Positions 1 through 6,476 of a DNA stretch of 10,609 nucleotides are shown here, one piece after another. Under the pieces are notes generated by a model, which worked only from the letters and a program-made list of their open reading frames with translations, was not told where the DNA came from and searched no databases. The translations under genes were made by a program, and so were the position numbers. This DNA comes from a bacterium (GTDB taxonomy: Bacteria > Chloroflexota > Dormibacteria > UBA8260 > Bog-877), in NCBI GenBank assembly GCA_021817185.1, contig JAKAVU010000074.1, forward strand, positions 1 through 10,609, written 5' to 3'. The stretch's first letter is position 1, and each line of letters begins with the position of its first letter.

Positions 1-19
1 CCGGGGCTCTGGTTGGCCC

Positions 20-97
20 TGGTCGGGAAGGGCGGATTCGAACCGCCGACCTCACGGTCCCGAACCGTGCACTCTAACCTGACTGAGCTACTTCCCG
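20..97 (-). tRNA. tRNA-Pro (anticodon CGG), CCA encoded
   Basis: Read on the minus strand the sequence folds into a full cloverleaf. The 7-bp acceptor stem is CGGGAAG/CTTCCCG. The D arm is GCTC/GAGT. The anticodon stem is CACGG/CCGTG with loop TTCGGGA, giving anticodon CGG. The T arm is GGCGG/CCGCC with loop TTCGAAT. The C1-G72 pair and A73 discriminator are as in other bacterial proline tRNAs. The 3' CCA is encoded in the DNA (plus-strand TGG at 20-22). It decodes CCG, a frequent codon in a GC-rich genome. The mature body without CCA is 23-97. Confidence 0.96.
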
Positions 98-106
98 AGG
101 TGCCCC

Positions 107-112
107 AGTATA
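107..112 (-). promoter_or_regulatory. -10 element for the tRNA-Pro gene
   Basis: The minus strand reads TATACT, one base from the TATAAT consensus. It lies 9 bases upstream of the mature tRNA 5' end, so transcription would start just before the tRNA. No convincing -35 hexamer is visible at normal spacing. Confidence 0.55.
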
Positions 113-143
113 CCGGCGACCCTCGAGGCCGGCTGGCGCTCCC

Positions 144-149
144 TAGACT
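144..149 (+). promoter_or_regulatory. -10 element for a leaderless histidine-phosphatase transcript
   Basis: TAGACT fits the TANNNT pattern and ends 8 bases before the GTG at 158. No Shine-Dalgarno sequence precedes that GTG at normal distance. This is the layout of a leaderless mRNA that begins at its own start codon. There is no clear -35 hexamer. Confidence 0.45.
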
Positions 150-157
150 CAGTGGGA

Positions 158-721
158 GTGTCCATCTACCTCATCCGCCACGGCGCCACCGCTTGGACCG
201 AGAGCCGGCGTCATACCGGCACCACTGATGTGGCTCTGACCGCCGAGGGGGAGAAGCAGGCACGGGCCCTGGCCGGTCGTCTGACGGGGCTGGAGTTCGC
301 CCGGGTGGTTTCGAGCCCGCTGCAGCGGGCCCGCCGGACCGCAGAGCTGGCCGGCTTCGAGGGCCAGATCGAGATCGCACCCCAACTCCGCGAGTACGAC
401 TACGGAGAGTATGAGGGCCTGACCACAGCGGAGATCGAGACGCTGCAGCCGGGCTGGGAGCTGTGGCGCGACGGCTGCCCCGGTGGCGAGACTCCTCAGC
501 AAGCGCTGGATCGGGCCGCTCGGCTGCTGGCCGGCCTTGACCTCCCCAGCGATGGTGACTCGGTCCTCTTCGGACACGGGCATATCCTCCGCGCCATCAC
601 CGCCGCCTACCTGGGTGTGCCGGTCACGTGCTGCCGCCACCTGGTCCTGGCCGTGGCGTCCATCTCCGTGCTCGGCGAGGAGCACGGCGTGCCCGCCATA
701 GTGAGCTGGGATCTGACCTGA
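158..721 (+). CDS. Histidine phosphatase family protein (phosphoglycerate-mutase-like)
   Basis: This 187-residue protein is a one-domain member of the histidine phosphatase superfamily. The RHG motif at residues 7-9 carries the phospho-accepting His8. Arg57 lies in SSPLQRARRT, Glu79 in the REYDYGEYEG stretch, and the second catalytic His140 in FGHGH. The RHTGTTDVALT segment and the GCPGGET segment resemble, from memory, the mycobacterial acid phosphatase Rv3214 (named Gpm2/EntD) and the SHB17 sedoheptulose-bisphosphatase group. A small-molecule phosphatase is therefore more likely than a true glycolytic mutase, but the substrate cannot be read from the sequence. GTG 158 is preferred because the protein then begins MSIYLIRHG, as usual for the family, and TAGACT sits 8 bases upstream. 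GTG 152 would add two residues. No signal peptide is visible, so it should be cytosolic. It converges on the DUF2236 gene with a 4-base gap. Confidence 0.9.
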   Translation: MSIYLIRHGATAWTESRRHTGTTDVALTAEGEKQARALAGRLTGLEFARVVSSPLQRARRTAELAGFEGQIEIAPQLREYDYGEYEGLTTAEIETLQPGWELWRDGCPGGETPQQALDRAARLLAGLDLPSDGDSVLFGHGHILRAITAAYLGVPVTCCRHLVLAVASISVLGEEHGVPAIVSWDLT

Positions 722-730
722 GACCTCAGG
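717..730. terminator. Small palindrome between convergent genes, possible two-way terminator
   Basis: CCTGAGACCTCAGG is a perfect inverted repeat. The stop codon of the histidine phosphatase (719-721) lies in the left arm and that of the DUF2236 gene (726-728, minus strand) in the right arm. The stem is only 5-6 bp and no T-run follows on either side, so a terminator role is possible but weakly supported. Confidence 0.3.
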
Positions 731-1700
731 CCAGGCGGGGTTGCCTCACCAAATTCATCAGGAGCGTCGGGTGCCTGTCCAGCTCACCAGCGGTCCGGGC
801 GACCGCGAACTCGTAGACCGGCGAGACGCGCATCGGCCGCGGAAACACCGTCTTGGTCGATCGCAACCAGATCCTCAGCGCCTGGTGGGCGGCTTCGTGG
901 GCGGGGCTCCAACGAATCCGGTAGTGCCGCCTGATCACCTCTGGAAGCAGGCCCGCGGTGATGAAGCCGGTGAGCTCCGCCAGCCCCTTGGGGCCACGCA
1001 TTCCCAGCCGCGGAACCAGGATCACCTCCGCCACCGACCGTGAGCCGGCCCCCGGCAGGGCAACGCCGGAGGCGATCTGGGAATCTATCCATCCCCGCAT
1101 CTCGGCCACCCCGGACCAGCCGGTGCCCGACGCCATCCCCATGATCTTGAGCACGGCGTCCCACTCTCGCACGAAGCGGTCGCGCTGGCGCTGGCTGAGC
1201 CCCCCGATGAGCTTGTCGTGGGTGTCCAGCATCGAGTCGACCAGGGTGGCATGCACCCACAGCAGGAGGTCGGGGTCGCGGGCTCGGTAGGCGGCCCCGG
1301 CGGACCAGCTGGCGGTCGCATGGTCCGCCGGCAGGGTTCCCTCCACCTTTCGGTGCATGCGGTTGACCGTCCTGGTAGCCGCCAGCGCCTCCTCCTCGGT
1401 GCCGAACACCACGCTGGTAACCCAGGCGACGGTGCGCTGGAAACGCCCCACCGGGTCGGCGGTGAAGTCGCTGTGGTCCAGTGCCCCCTGCGCCACCAGC
1501 GGATGGGCCACCTGCATGAGCAGGGCCCGCGAGGCTCCCAGCAGCAACATCGGCTCCCGCATCACCCGCCAGGTCACGGTGCCCGGTCCGAACAGACCAC
1601 GGTCGGGCTCGGTGGAGGAGATTGGGAACGGCCCCGCCGGGGGCAGACCCGAGGCCAGCAGCCAGAGCAGGTCGGATCGTGAGGGCAGCTTGATCTCCAT
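726..1700 (-). CDS. DUF2236 family protein (MpaB / rubber-oxygenase catalytic domain)
   Basis: This 324-residue protein matches the DUF2236 family, also described as the ER-bound oxygenase MpaB / rubber oxygenase (Lcp) catalytic domain. Lcp is a b-type heme protein that cleaves carbon-carbon double bonds with O2. Visible family marks are the block around residues 48-90 with an AHPLVAQGALDHSDF core (His66), the LLWVHATLVDSMLDT helix (His150), and RRHYRIRW (His259). It is mostly helical with no clear signal peptide. ATG 1700 (MEIKLPSR) is chosen because TACCCT lies 7 bases upstream, a leaderless layout. The frame stays open further upstream but would run through the promoter of the divergent nitrobindin gene. 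The substrate is unknown; family members act on very different compounds. The next gene, read divergently, is also a probable heme protein. Confidence 0.85.
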   Translation of the reverse strand: MEIKLPSRSDLLWLLASGLPPAGPFPISSTEPDRGLFGPGTVTWRVMREPMLLLGASRALLMQVAHPLVAQGALDHSDFTADPVGRFQRTVAWVTSVVFGTEEEALAATRTVNRMHRKVEGTLPADHATASWSAGAAYRARDPDLLLWVHATLVDSMLDTHDKLIGGLSQRQRDRFVREWDAVLKIMGMASGTGWSGVAEMRGWIDSQIASGVALPGAGSRSVAEVILVPRLGMRGPKGLAELTGFITAGLLPEVIRRHYRIRWSPAHEAAHQALRIWLRSTKTVFPRPMRVSPVYEFAVARTAGELDRHPTLLMNLVRQPRLA

Positions 1701-1707
1701 CCTCCCC

Positions 1708-1713
1708 AGGGTA
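1708..1713 (-). promoter_or_regulatory. -10 element for the DUF2236 gene
   Basis: The minus strand reads TACCCT (TANNNT) followed by 7 bases and the ATG at 1700. The only purine-rich sequence, GGGGAGG, touches the ATG directly, too close to act as a ribosome site, so the transcript is probably leaderless. No good -35 is seen. Confidence 0.4.
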
Positions 1714-1812
1714 GCTCGGGCCAGTGCTGGCTCTGGCCCGCAATCTCGATCCTGGCCGCTCCCCGGGGCGCCGCGGGAACTGGCAGATCCGTCGCCAGCG
1801 GTGATAGCCCGC

Positions 1813-1841
1813 TTGACGCTGCCGGATGCTGTCCCTAAGGT
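1813..1841 (+). promoter_or_regulatory. Promoter of the nitrobindin-kynU transcript (-35/-10)
   Basis: TTGACG (1813-1818), a 17-base spacer and TAAGGT (1836-1841) form a good housekeeping-type promoter. The -10 ends 7 bases before the ATG at 1849, so the mRNA would start at or within a base or two of the start codon. No Shine-Dalgarno sequence is present. Confidence 0.7.
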
Positions 1842-1848
1842 CATCTCC

Positions 1849-2331
1849 ATGACCGCTGCCTCAATCGAGGAGATCGTGCGCCCGTTTTCCTTCCTGGTCG
1901 GCCACTGGTCGGGGCGAGGAGTCGGGCTGTGGGATCCCGGCAGCCGGTTCGAGTACCGCGAGGACCTCACCCTTGAGCAGATCCCGGAGCGGGCTCTGAT
2001 CCGCCTCATCCAGCGCACCGTCGAGGTGCCTTCCGGTGCCCTCAGTCACTCCGAGCTCGGGTTCCTGCGCCTGTTCGAAGACGGTGAGGCCGAGCTGGTG
2101 GTGGCGATCCCGGCGGGATACACCGAGGTGCACCGCGGCCGGTTGCGGGACCATGCGCTTGAGCTGGAGCTGGTCCATCTGGGGGTGGCTCCGCGGGCGC
2201 GACCGCTCTCCAAGACCAGACGCAGCCTCATCTGGCGTCAGGGCCACCTCCACGACCGGGTCGACATCGCAGTCGGAGGCGGCGTCCCGGTCGCTCACGT
2301 CGCCGCCACCCTGGAGCGCGTGGACCGGTGA
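1849..2331 (+). CDS. Nitrobindin-like heme-binding beta-barrel protein (DUF1794)
   Basis: This 160-residue protein matches the nitrobindin / THAP4-like heme-binding beta-barrel family in length and layout. The N-terminal FLVGHWSGRGVG (residues 15-26) is the family's GxWxGxG motif. A middle HSELGFLRL segment follows, and the C-terminal VAHVAATLERV carries His150 where nitrobindins have the proximal heme ligand. Known members bind ferric heme and convert peroxynitrite to nitrate or bind nitric oxide. A protective or sensing role against reactive nitrogen species is therefore inferred. It has no signal peptide or membrane segment. ATG 1849 is fixed by the promoter 7 bases upstream. The kynureninase gene begins 30 bases after its stop and has no visible promoter of its own, so the two are probably one operon. 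Confidence 0.85.
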   Translation: MTAASIEEIVRPFSFLVGHWSGRGVGLWDPGSRFEYREDLTLEQIPERALIRLIQRTVEVPSGALSHSELGFLRLFEDGEAELVVAIPAGYTEVHRGRLRDHALELELVHLGVAPRARPLSKTRRSLIWRQGHLHDRVDIAVGGGVPVAHVAATLERVDR

Positions 2332-2361
2332 CCGAGTCGAGAGCCCGCGGGCACCTGCGCG

Positions 2362-3603
2362 GTGGCTGAGGCGGGTTCGCGCGCGGAGGCGGTGCGGCTG
2401 GATCAGGAGGACCCCATCGCCTGGGCCCGTGATCGCTTCCTCAGAACTGGGGATCGGCCCATCTACCTCGATGGCAACTCGCTGGGCATGCCCCCCCGAA
2501 GTACGGTTGAACGCGTTGAGCGCCTGCTCCACGAGGAGTGGGCCGGCAAGCTGGTGCGGGCATGGGACGCCTGGATCGACCTGCCGACCCGGGTTGGGGA
2601 CCTGGTCGGGGAGGCGCTGCTGGGGGCGGCCGCGGGCCAGACCGTGGTCAGCGATGCCACCACCGTCAATCTCTACAAGCTCGCCACCGCGGCGCTGGAC
2701 GCCCGCCCCGAGCGCTCCGTGATCGTCTCCGATCGCGGCAACTTCCCGACCGATCGGTACCTGCTGGAGGGGCTCGCCCAAGCGCGGGGGATGACCCTGC
2801 GGCTCGTCGACTTCTCCGAGGTCGACGGCCCCACCCCGGAGGCGCTGGCGTCGCACCTTGGCCCCACCACCGCGCTGGTGAGCCTGTCCCACGTCGACTA
2901 TCGCTCGGGGGCGCTGGCGGACATGGAAGGGATCAACCGGTTGGCCCACGAGGCGGGGGCGCTCGTGCTCTGGGACCTCTGCCACTCGGTGGGCGCGGTG
3001 CCGGTGGAGCTGGATCGGTCGGGCACCGACCTGGCCGCAGGCTGCACGTACAAGTACCTGAACGGCGGGCCCGGTTCCCCAGCCCTGCTCTACGTACGCC
3101 GGGAGCTGCAGCTCAGTCTGCGCCAACCGATCTGGGGCTGGTTCGGGCAGCAGGACCAATTCGCCATGGGCCAGGGGTACAATCCGGTCCCTGGCATCGG
3201 CCGGTTCCAGAGCGGGTCTCCACAGGTGGTGGGGATCGCGATGGTGGAGGAGGGGGTGAGGCTGCTGGCGGAGATCGGAATCAACGAGATCCGGGCCAAG
3301 AGCGTCAGGCTCAGCGAGCTCCTCATCGACCGCTATCAGGCCTGGCTCGCTCCTCTGGGTTTCCGACTGATGAGCCCACCGGCGCCTGACCGTCGCGGGT
3401 CCCAGGTATCGCTCGGGCATCCCCAGGCGGAGCGCATCTGCAGGGCCCTGATCGAGGAGGGGTCGGTGGTGGCTGACTTCCGGGCGCCGGACCGGCTCCG
3501 CCTCGGTCTGGCCGCCCCCACGACCAGGTTCGTCGATGTCCACGACGCCGTCTGGCACATCAAGGAGGTGGCTCAGTCTGCGCGCTTCCTCGATGCCGGG
3601 TAG
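2362..3603 (+). CDS. kynU: Kynureninase (PLP-dependent)
   Basis: This 413-residue protein has the normal length and motifs of kynureninase, the fold-type I PLP enzyme that cleaves kynurenine to anthranilate and alanine. YLDGNSLG is at residues 35-42. The phosphate-binding SDATTVNLYKL is at 97-107 and SLSHVDYRSGA at 174-184. WDLCHSVGA at 204-212 includes the PLP-binding Asp205. TYKYLNGGPG holds the Schiff-base Lys231, and GWFG and FQSGSP follow. GTG 2362 is the only in-frame start after an upstream stop at 2329-2331. A second GTG at 2392 would remove ten residues and has a GGAGG only two bases away. No Shine-Dalgarno sequence precedes 2362, so translation probably depends on the transcript shared with the nitrobindin gene. 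No tryptophan dioxygenase or classic formamidase gene is in the window, so the source of kynurenine is unseen. Confidence 0.95.
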   Translation: MAEAGSRAEAVRLDQEDPIAWARDRFLRTGDRPIYLDGNSLGMPPRSTVERVERLLHEEWAGKLVRAWDAWIDLPTRVGDLVGEALLGAAAGQTVVSDATTVNLYKLATAALDARPERSVIVSDRGNFPTDRYLLEGLAQARGMTLRLVDFSEVDGPTPEALASHLGPTTALVSLSHVDYRSGALADMEGINRLAHEAGALVLWDLCHSVGAVPVELDRSGTDLAAGCTYKYLNGGPGSPALLYVRRELQLSLRQPIWGWFGQQDQFAMGQGYNPVPGIGRFQSGSPQVVGIAMVEEGVRLLAEIGINEIRAKSVRLSELLIDRYQAWLAPLGFRLMSPPAPDRRGSQVSLGHPQAERICRALIEEGSVVADFRAPDRLRLGLAAPTTRFVDVHDAVWHIKEVAQSARFLDAG

Positions 3604-3617
3604 CGCCGAGGGCGGGA

Positions 3618-5414
3618 TCAGTCGGGCAGCACGCGCTGCAGGAAGTCCAGCGCCTGGGCGGTGAGGGCGACATCCTGGTCGACCACCATGGCGCTGTGCC
3701 CGGCGGGGTAGTGGTGGAAGGTGACGGGTTTGCCCAGCTCCCGGAGCCGCTCGACATACACCTCCACCTGGTGGTAGGGGCAGCGGCTGTCGTTCTCGCC
3801 GGCCTGGATCAGCAGGGGGGCCCGCACCCGGTCGGCGTAGGTCAGAGGAGAGCGCTCCCTGAAGAGCTCGGGGACCTGCTTGGGGTCACCTCCGAACAGC
3901 GCTCGATCCATCGCCTGGAGGGGCTCTGACTCCTCGAAGAAGGCGAGCTCGTAGTCGGCCACCGGCACCCGCGCAATCCCTGCCGCGAAGAGCTCGGGAT
4001 GCAGGCCCAGGCCGAGCAGGGTGATGTAGCCGCCCCAGGATGCGCCCATCAACACGACCCGGGCGGGATCGGCCAGACCTCTGGTCACCAGATCGGCCAC
4101 CCCATGCGCTACGTCGGCCACCTCGGGAAAGCCGGGGTTGCCATTGAGGAGGTCGAGATGCTCCCTCCCGTATCCGGTGCTGCCGCGGTAGTTGGGCGCT
4201 GCGACCAACAGGCCCCGGTCGACCAGCGCTGCCATCGCCGGTGAGTAGGAGTCGTCCAGATGCCAGTGGGGGCCTCCATGCACCCAGATCACCGTCGGGT
4301 GCGGGGCGGAACCCGGGGGGACGGCCAGCAGGCCGTGGATGATCCGGCCGCCCTCGGTCGGGAAGCGCCAGCTGCGCAGCGGGGTGGCTCTTGGGGGCCG
4401 GCGGCCAGGAACGCGCAGCACCTCGTCACCGGCGGGAAGCTGGAGCAGACGGGCGGCCCGGGCCGCGCTCTGGCATAGCGCCCATACCGCGCCGTCGGGG
4501 CGCACCCCGGCCTCGACCGTGCCTCGGGGGCCGTCGATCCGGGTCAGCTGCACGGGATCCAGATCCAGCCGCCAGAGGTGGTGTCGGCCGTCCAGCACCT
4601 GCCGGAGCAGAAGTGCAACTCCGTCCTCGAACCAGTCGACCACCTCCACCTCGCCGCGCAGGCCGGTCTTCAGCTGGTCGACCCTACGCCGCCGCGGCCA
4701 CCAAAGACAGGGCCTGGTATGGCCGCTCCGGTCATCGTCGATGGCGACGCAAAGCTCACCAGCGGTCGGGCGGAAACCCGCGGCTGCGAGGTGGCGGGTC
4801 CCGGCGGCCCGGAGCTGACCGACCAGGCTGCCATCCTCGGCGTCCAGGACCTTGAGGTCGGGATGGATCGAATCGCCGTGGTCGGCGCTGCTGACGAGCG
4901 CGTATCGGTCGTCGCGACTGAGCCCGACCGCCATCACCTCCTCGCGCTGGTCGACGATCTGCCGGTGCTCCCCATCGGGGCTGGCTATGTGGACCGCGAA
5001 TCCGTCTTCGGTCGCCAGCCCCACCACGGCCAGCTTCCCGCCCCAGGCGAGTCCCGACTCCCAGCTCGGCGCGACCCCAGGGAGAAGGTCCCGGCGCCCG
5101 CCCTTGGGAAAGCGCTCGATCTGCCACGTGCCACGCTCATCACCGGTCTCGTCATCGAACCAGATGACATGCTCGCCGCTGGGGCTGATGCCGATGCTGC
5201 GGTTGCCCACCGGGCCATGGGTGAGCCGCTGGTGCCGACTTCTCTCCATGTCCCAGGTCCAACCCTGCCAGCTGCCCCCCCGCGAGGAGCTGTAGACGAC
5301 CCGCTCAGGGCGCTCGCGCGCCCAGTGGGGCAGGTCCAGCCGCGGGGCGCGGAAGCGGCGCTCCCAGACCGGGATAGACGCCCCCTGCGCGGGTGGCCCA
5401 GGCTCGACATCCAT
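3618..5414 (-). CDS. S9 family peptidase (prolyl-oligopeptidase / acylaminoacyl-peptidase type)
   Basis: This 598-residue protein has a beta-propeller-like N-terminal part (about 30-340, with repeated WD-like strands) and a C-terminal alpha/beta-hydrolase domain (about 345-597). The hydrolase part shows VHGGPHWHLDD and NYRGSTGYG (oxyanion region). Its catalytic triad is Ser459 in GASWGG, Asp542 in GENDSRCP and His573 in AGHSAM. Known S9 enzymes cut short peptides or remove N-terminal acyl residues; some relatives act as esterases. There is no signal peptide, so it should be cytosolic. The start is supported by GGGGAG (minus strand, 5422-5427) 7 bases before the ATG. It lies 70 bases downstream of the FTR1 gene on the same strand. 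That gap holds a weak 5-bp hairpin (5441-5456) and no clear promoter, so it may be partly co-transcribed. It converges on kynU with a 14-base gap. Confidence 0.9.
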   Translation of the reverse strand: MDVEPGPPAQGASIPVWERRFRAPRLDLPHWARERPERVVYSSSRGGSWQGWTWDMERSRHQRLTHGPVGNRSIGISPSGEHVIWFDDETGDERGTWQIERFPKGGRRDLLPGVAPSWESGLAWGGKLAVVGLATEDGFAVHIASPDGEHRQIVDQREEVMAVGLSRDDRYALVSSADHGDSIHPDLKVLDAEDGSLVGQLRAAGTRHLAAAGFRPTAGELCVAIDDDRSGHTRPCLWWPRRRRVDQLKTGLRGEVEVVDWFEDGVALLLRQVLDGRHHLWRLDLDPVQLTRIDGPRGTVEAGVRPDGAVWALCQSAARAARLLQLPAGDEVLRVPGRRPPRATPLRSWRFPTEGGRIIHGLLAVPPGSAPHPTVIWVHGGPHWHLDDSYSPAMAALVDRGLLVAAPNYRGSTGYGREHLDLLNGNPGFPEVADVAHGVADLVTRGLADPARVVLMGASWGGYITLLGLGLHPELFAAGIARVPVADYELAFFEESEPLQAMDRALFGGDPKQVPELFRERSPLTYADRVRAPLLIQAGENDSRCPYHQVEVYVERLRELGKPVTFHHYPAGHSAMVVDQDVALTAQALDFLQRVLPD

Positions 5415-5421
5415 GTTTCAG

Positions 5422-5427
5422 CTCCCC
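5422..5427 (-). promoter_or_regulatory. Ribosome binding site of the S9 peptidase gene
   Basis: The minus strand reads GGGGAG, separated by 7 bases from the ATG at 5414. It fixes the start of this gene, which, unlike many neighbours, is not leaderless. Confidence 0.65.
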
Positions 5428-5484
5428 TTCCATCCCAGCCGCCGGAACCCACCGGCCGGGGCCGACCTCAAGTCCGCTACCAGT

Positions 5485-6366
5485 CTATGAGGGGACAGCG
5501 TCGGCCGGGGGTGGCGGCGACACCCGGGTGCGGCGGGGCTGGGACGAGATCCAGACGAAGCCCCCGACTGCGGCCAGGACATAGGCGAGGTAGATGCCCA
5601 CCTGCAGGCCGGTCGGCTGGGCCGCGTAGCCCAAGAAGGTGTGCAGGATGTCGCCCACCGCACCGCTCTCGCTGAGCCCCGCCGAGGTGTTCCACAAAGG
5701 GTGGGTCAGGAACGGCAGCCACCCCAGCTGCTGAAGGTTCTCGACCGCGTCCGCGAGCAGGCCGGCGGCGAACAGCATCAACAGGGTGCCGACCACCTGG
5801 AAGAATCTGCCCAGGTTGAGGCGGTGCCCCAGCCGGTAGATGGCGAAGGCGATCATGAGCGCACCGGCCACCCCCAGCCCGGCTCCGAGCGCGGCCGCGG
5901 GGATAGAGGCCGCGAAGTTGGCCCGGGCGTTGGCGGCGGCGAAGAAGATCGCCAGGGTGAAGACGACCGTCTCCAGCCCCTCCCGGCCCACCGCCTGGAA
6001 GGCGACCAGGGCCAGACTCCACCGGGCCCCGCGACCCATGGCGGAGTCGGCTTTGGCCCGCAGCTCCGCCGACAGCGAGCGGGCGTGAGAGTGCATCCAG
6101 AAGGTCATGTAGGTCAGCACCCCGGCCGCGAGCAGGAAGGTCCCGGTCTCGAAGATCGTCTGCACCCTTGAGCCCTCGTAGGTGTGGATCAAAAGGAACG
6201 CGGCGGCCCCTCCCCCGAAGGCGAGCACGAGGGCGGCTCCGACCCCGAGGTAGACATCGCGGAAGTGCTCTCGGTGGCCACTGCGGGCGAGGTAGGCAAG
6301 GAGGATGGCCACGATCATGCTCGCCTCCACCCCTTCCCGTAGGAAAATGACGAAGGTGGGCAGCAA
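5485..6366 (-). CDS. efeU: FTR1 family high-affinity iron permease (EfeU-like)
   Basis: This 293-residue integral membrane protein of the FTR1/EfeU family has about seven hydrophobic segments. It carries the two REGxE iron-binding motifs, REGVE at residues 10-14 and REGLE at 128-132, in the first and fourth membrane helices. Such permeases move iron across the cytoplasmic membrane, normally after ferroxidation. The usual partners EfeO and EfeB are not in the window. The start is TTG 6366, giving MLPTFVIFLREGVEA. AGGAGG lies 7 bases upstream, and family members begin the same way just before the first REGxE motif. The frame is open for 25 more codons to 6441, but those lie in the leader and add a non-family extension. 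The gene diverges from a DtxR regulator gene, and a DtxR-type box covers its promoter, which fits iron repression. The C-terminal tail is short, basic and proline-rich. Confidence 0.93.
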   Translation of the reverse strand: MLPTFVIFLREGVEASMIVAILLAYLARSGHREHFRDVYLGVGAALVLAFGGGAAAFLLIHTYEGSRVQTIFETGTFLLAAGVLTYMTFWMHSHARSLSAELRAKADSAMGRGARWSLALVAFQAVGREGLETVVFTLAIFFAAANARANFAASIPAAALGAGLGVAGALMIAFAIYRLGHRLNLGRFFQVVGTLLMLFAAGLLADAVENLQQLGWLPFLTHPLWNTSAGLSESGAVGDILHTFLGYAAQPTGLQVGIYLAYVLAAVGGFVWISSQPRRTRVSPPPPADAVPS

Positions 6367-6373
6367 CGGGGGT

Positions 6374-6379
6374 CCTCCT
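6374..6379 (-). promoter_or_regulatory. Ribosome binding site that fixes the TTG start of efeU
   Basis: The minus strand reads AGGAGG, a perfect Shine-Dalgarno sequence, 7 bases before the TTG at 6366. This places the start of the iron permease much later than the longest open frame. Confidence 0.8.
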
Positions 6380-6434
6380 GACGTTGACGGTGGGTTTGCG
6401 CCAGGCCACCCGTTAGCCCGGACGCACCTCGTCT

Positions 6435-6453
6435 TTAGCAATGCCTAACCATA
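6435..6453. promoter_or_regulatory. DtxR/IdeR-box-like operator
   Basis: TTAGCAATGCCTAACCATA matches 13 of 19 positions of the IdeR consensus as recalled (TTAGGTTAGSCTAACCTAA), including the TTAG-N6-CTAA core. It covers the -10 and predicted start point of the efeU promoter and lies between efeU and a DtxR-family gene. Repression of efeU by the neighbouring regulator is inferred. A wider inverted pair, TTAGCCC (6413-6419) and GGGCTAA (6457-6463), flanks it. Confidence 0.6.
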
Positions 6454-6476
6454 GGGGGCTAAATACTTGCCGTCAA
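6448..6476 (-). promoter_or_regulatory. Promoter of efeU (-35/-10)
   Basis: On the minus strand TTGACG (6471-6476), a 17-base spacer and TATGGT (6448-6453) form a good housekeeping-type promoter. The predicted start near 6441 gives a leader of about 75 bases before the TTG start codon. The -10 lies inside the DtxR-type box. Confidence 0.7.
6453..6458 (+). promoter_or_regulatory. Ribosome binding site of the DtxR-family gene
   Basis: AGGGGG lies 8 bases before TTG 6467 and supports that start. A GTG at 6506 would give a shorter N-terminus but has no such site. Confidence 0.5.

Noticed and set aside
13..228. A 71-codon open frame over the tRNA gene.
   Set aside because: It crosses the tRNA on the opposite strand and the start of the histidine phosphatase. 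It is a chance frame.
1701..2018. An N-terminal extension of the DUF2236 protein to 430 residues.
   Set aside because: The extra 106 residues are encoded through the divergent promoter and the start of the nitrobindin gene and have no family resemblance. The leaderless start at 1700 explains the known domain.
1861..3558. A 565-codon open frame on the minus strand opposite the nitrobindin and kynU genes.
   Set aside because: It is a shadow of two well-recognised genes in GC-rich DNA. Its product is rich in Arg, Pro, Gly and His with no domain motif, and no promoter or ribosome site precedes it.
5441..5456. A GCCGG-N6-CCGGC hairpin between efeU and the S9 gene as a terminator.
   Set aside because: The stem is only 5 bp with no T-run on either strand, and such repeats are common by chance at this GC content.
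4578..5675. A 365-codon open frame on the plus strand opposite the S9 peptidase and the end of efeU.
   Set aside because: It is antisense to a protein with a complete catalytic triad, crosses the boundary of two genes, and has low-complexity composition without recognisable motifs.
6367..6441. A 25-residue N-terminal extension of the FTR1 permease.
   Set aside because: A perfect AGGAGG lies 7 bases before TTG 6366, and family members begin just before the first REGxE motif. The extension would be encoded in the leader.
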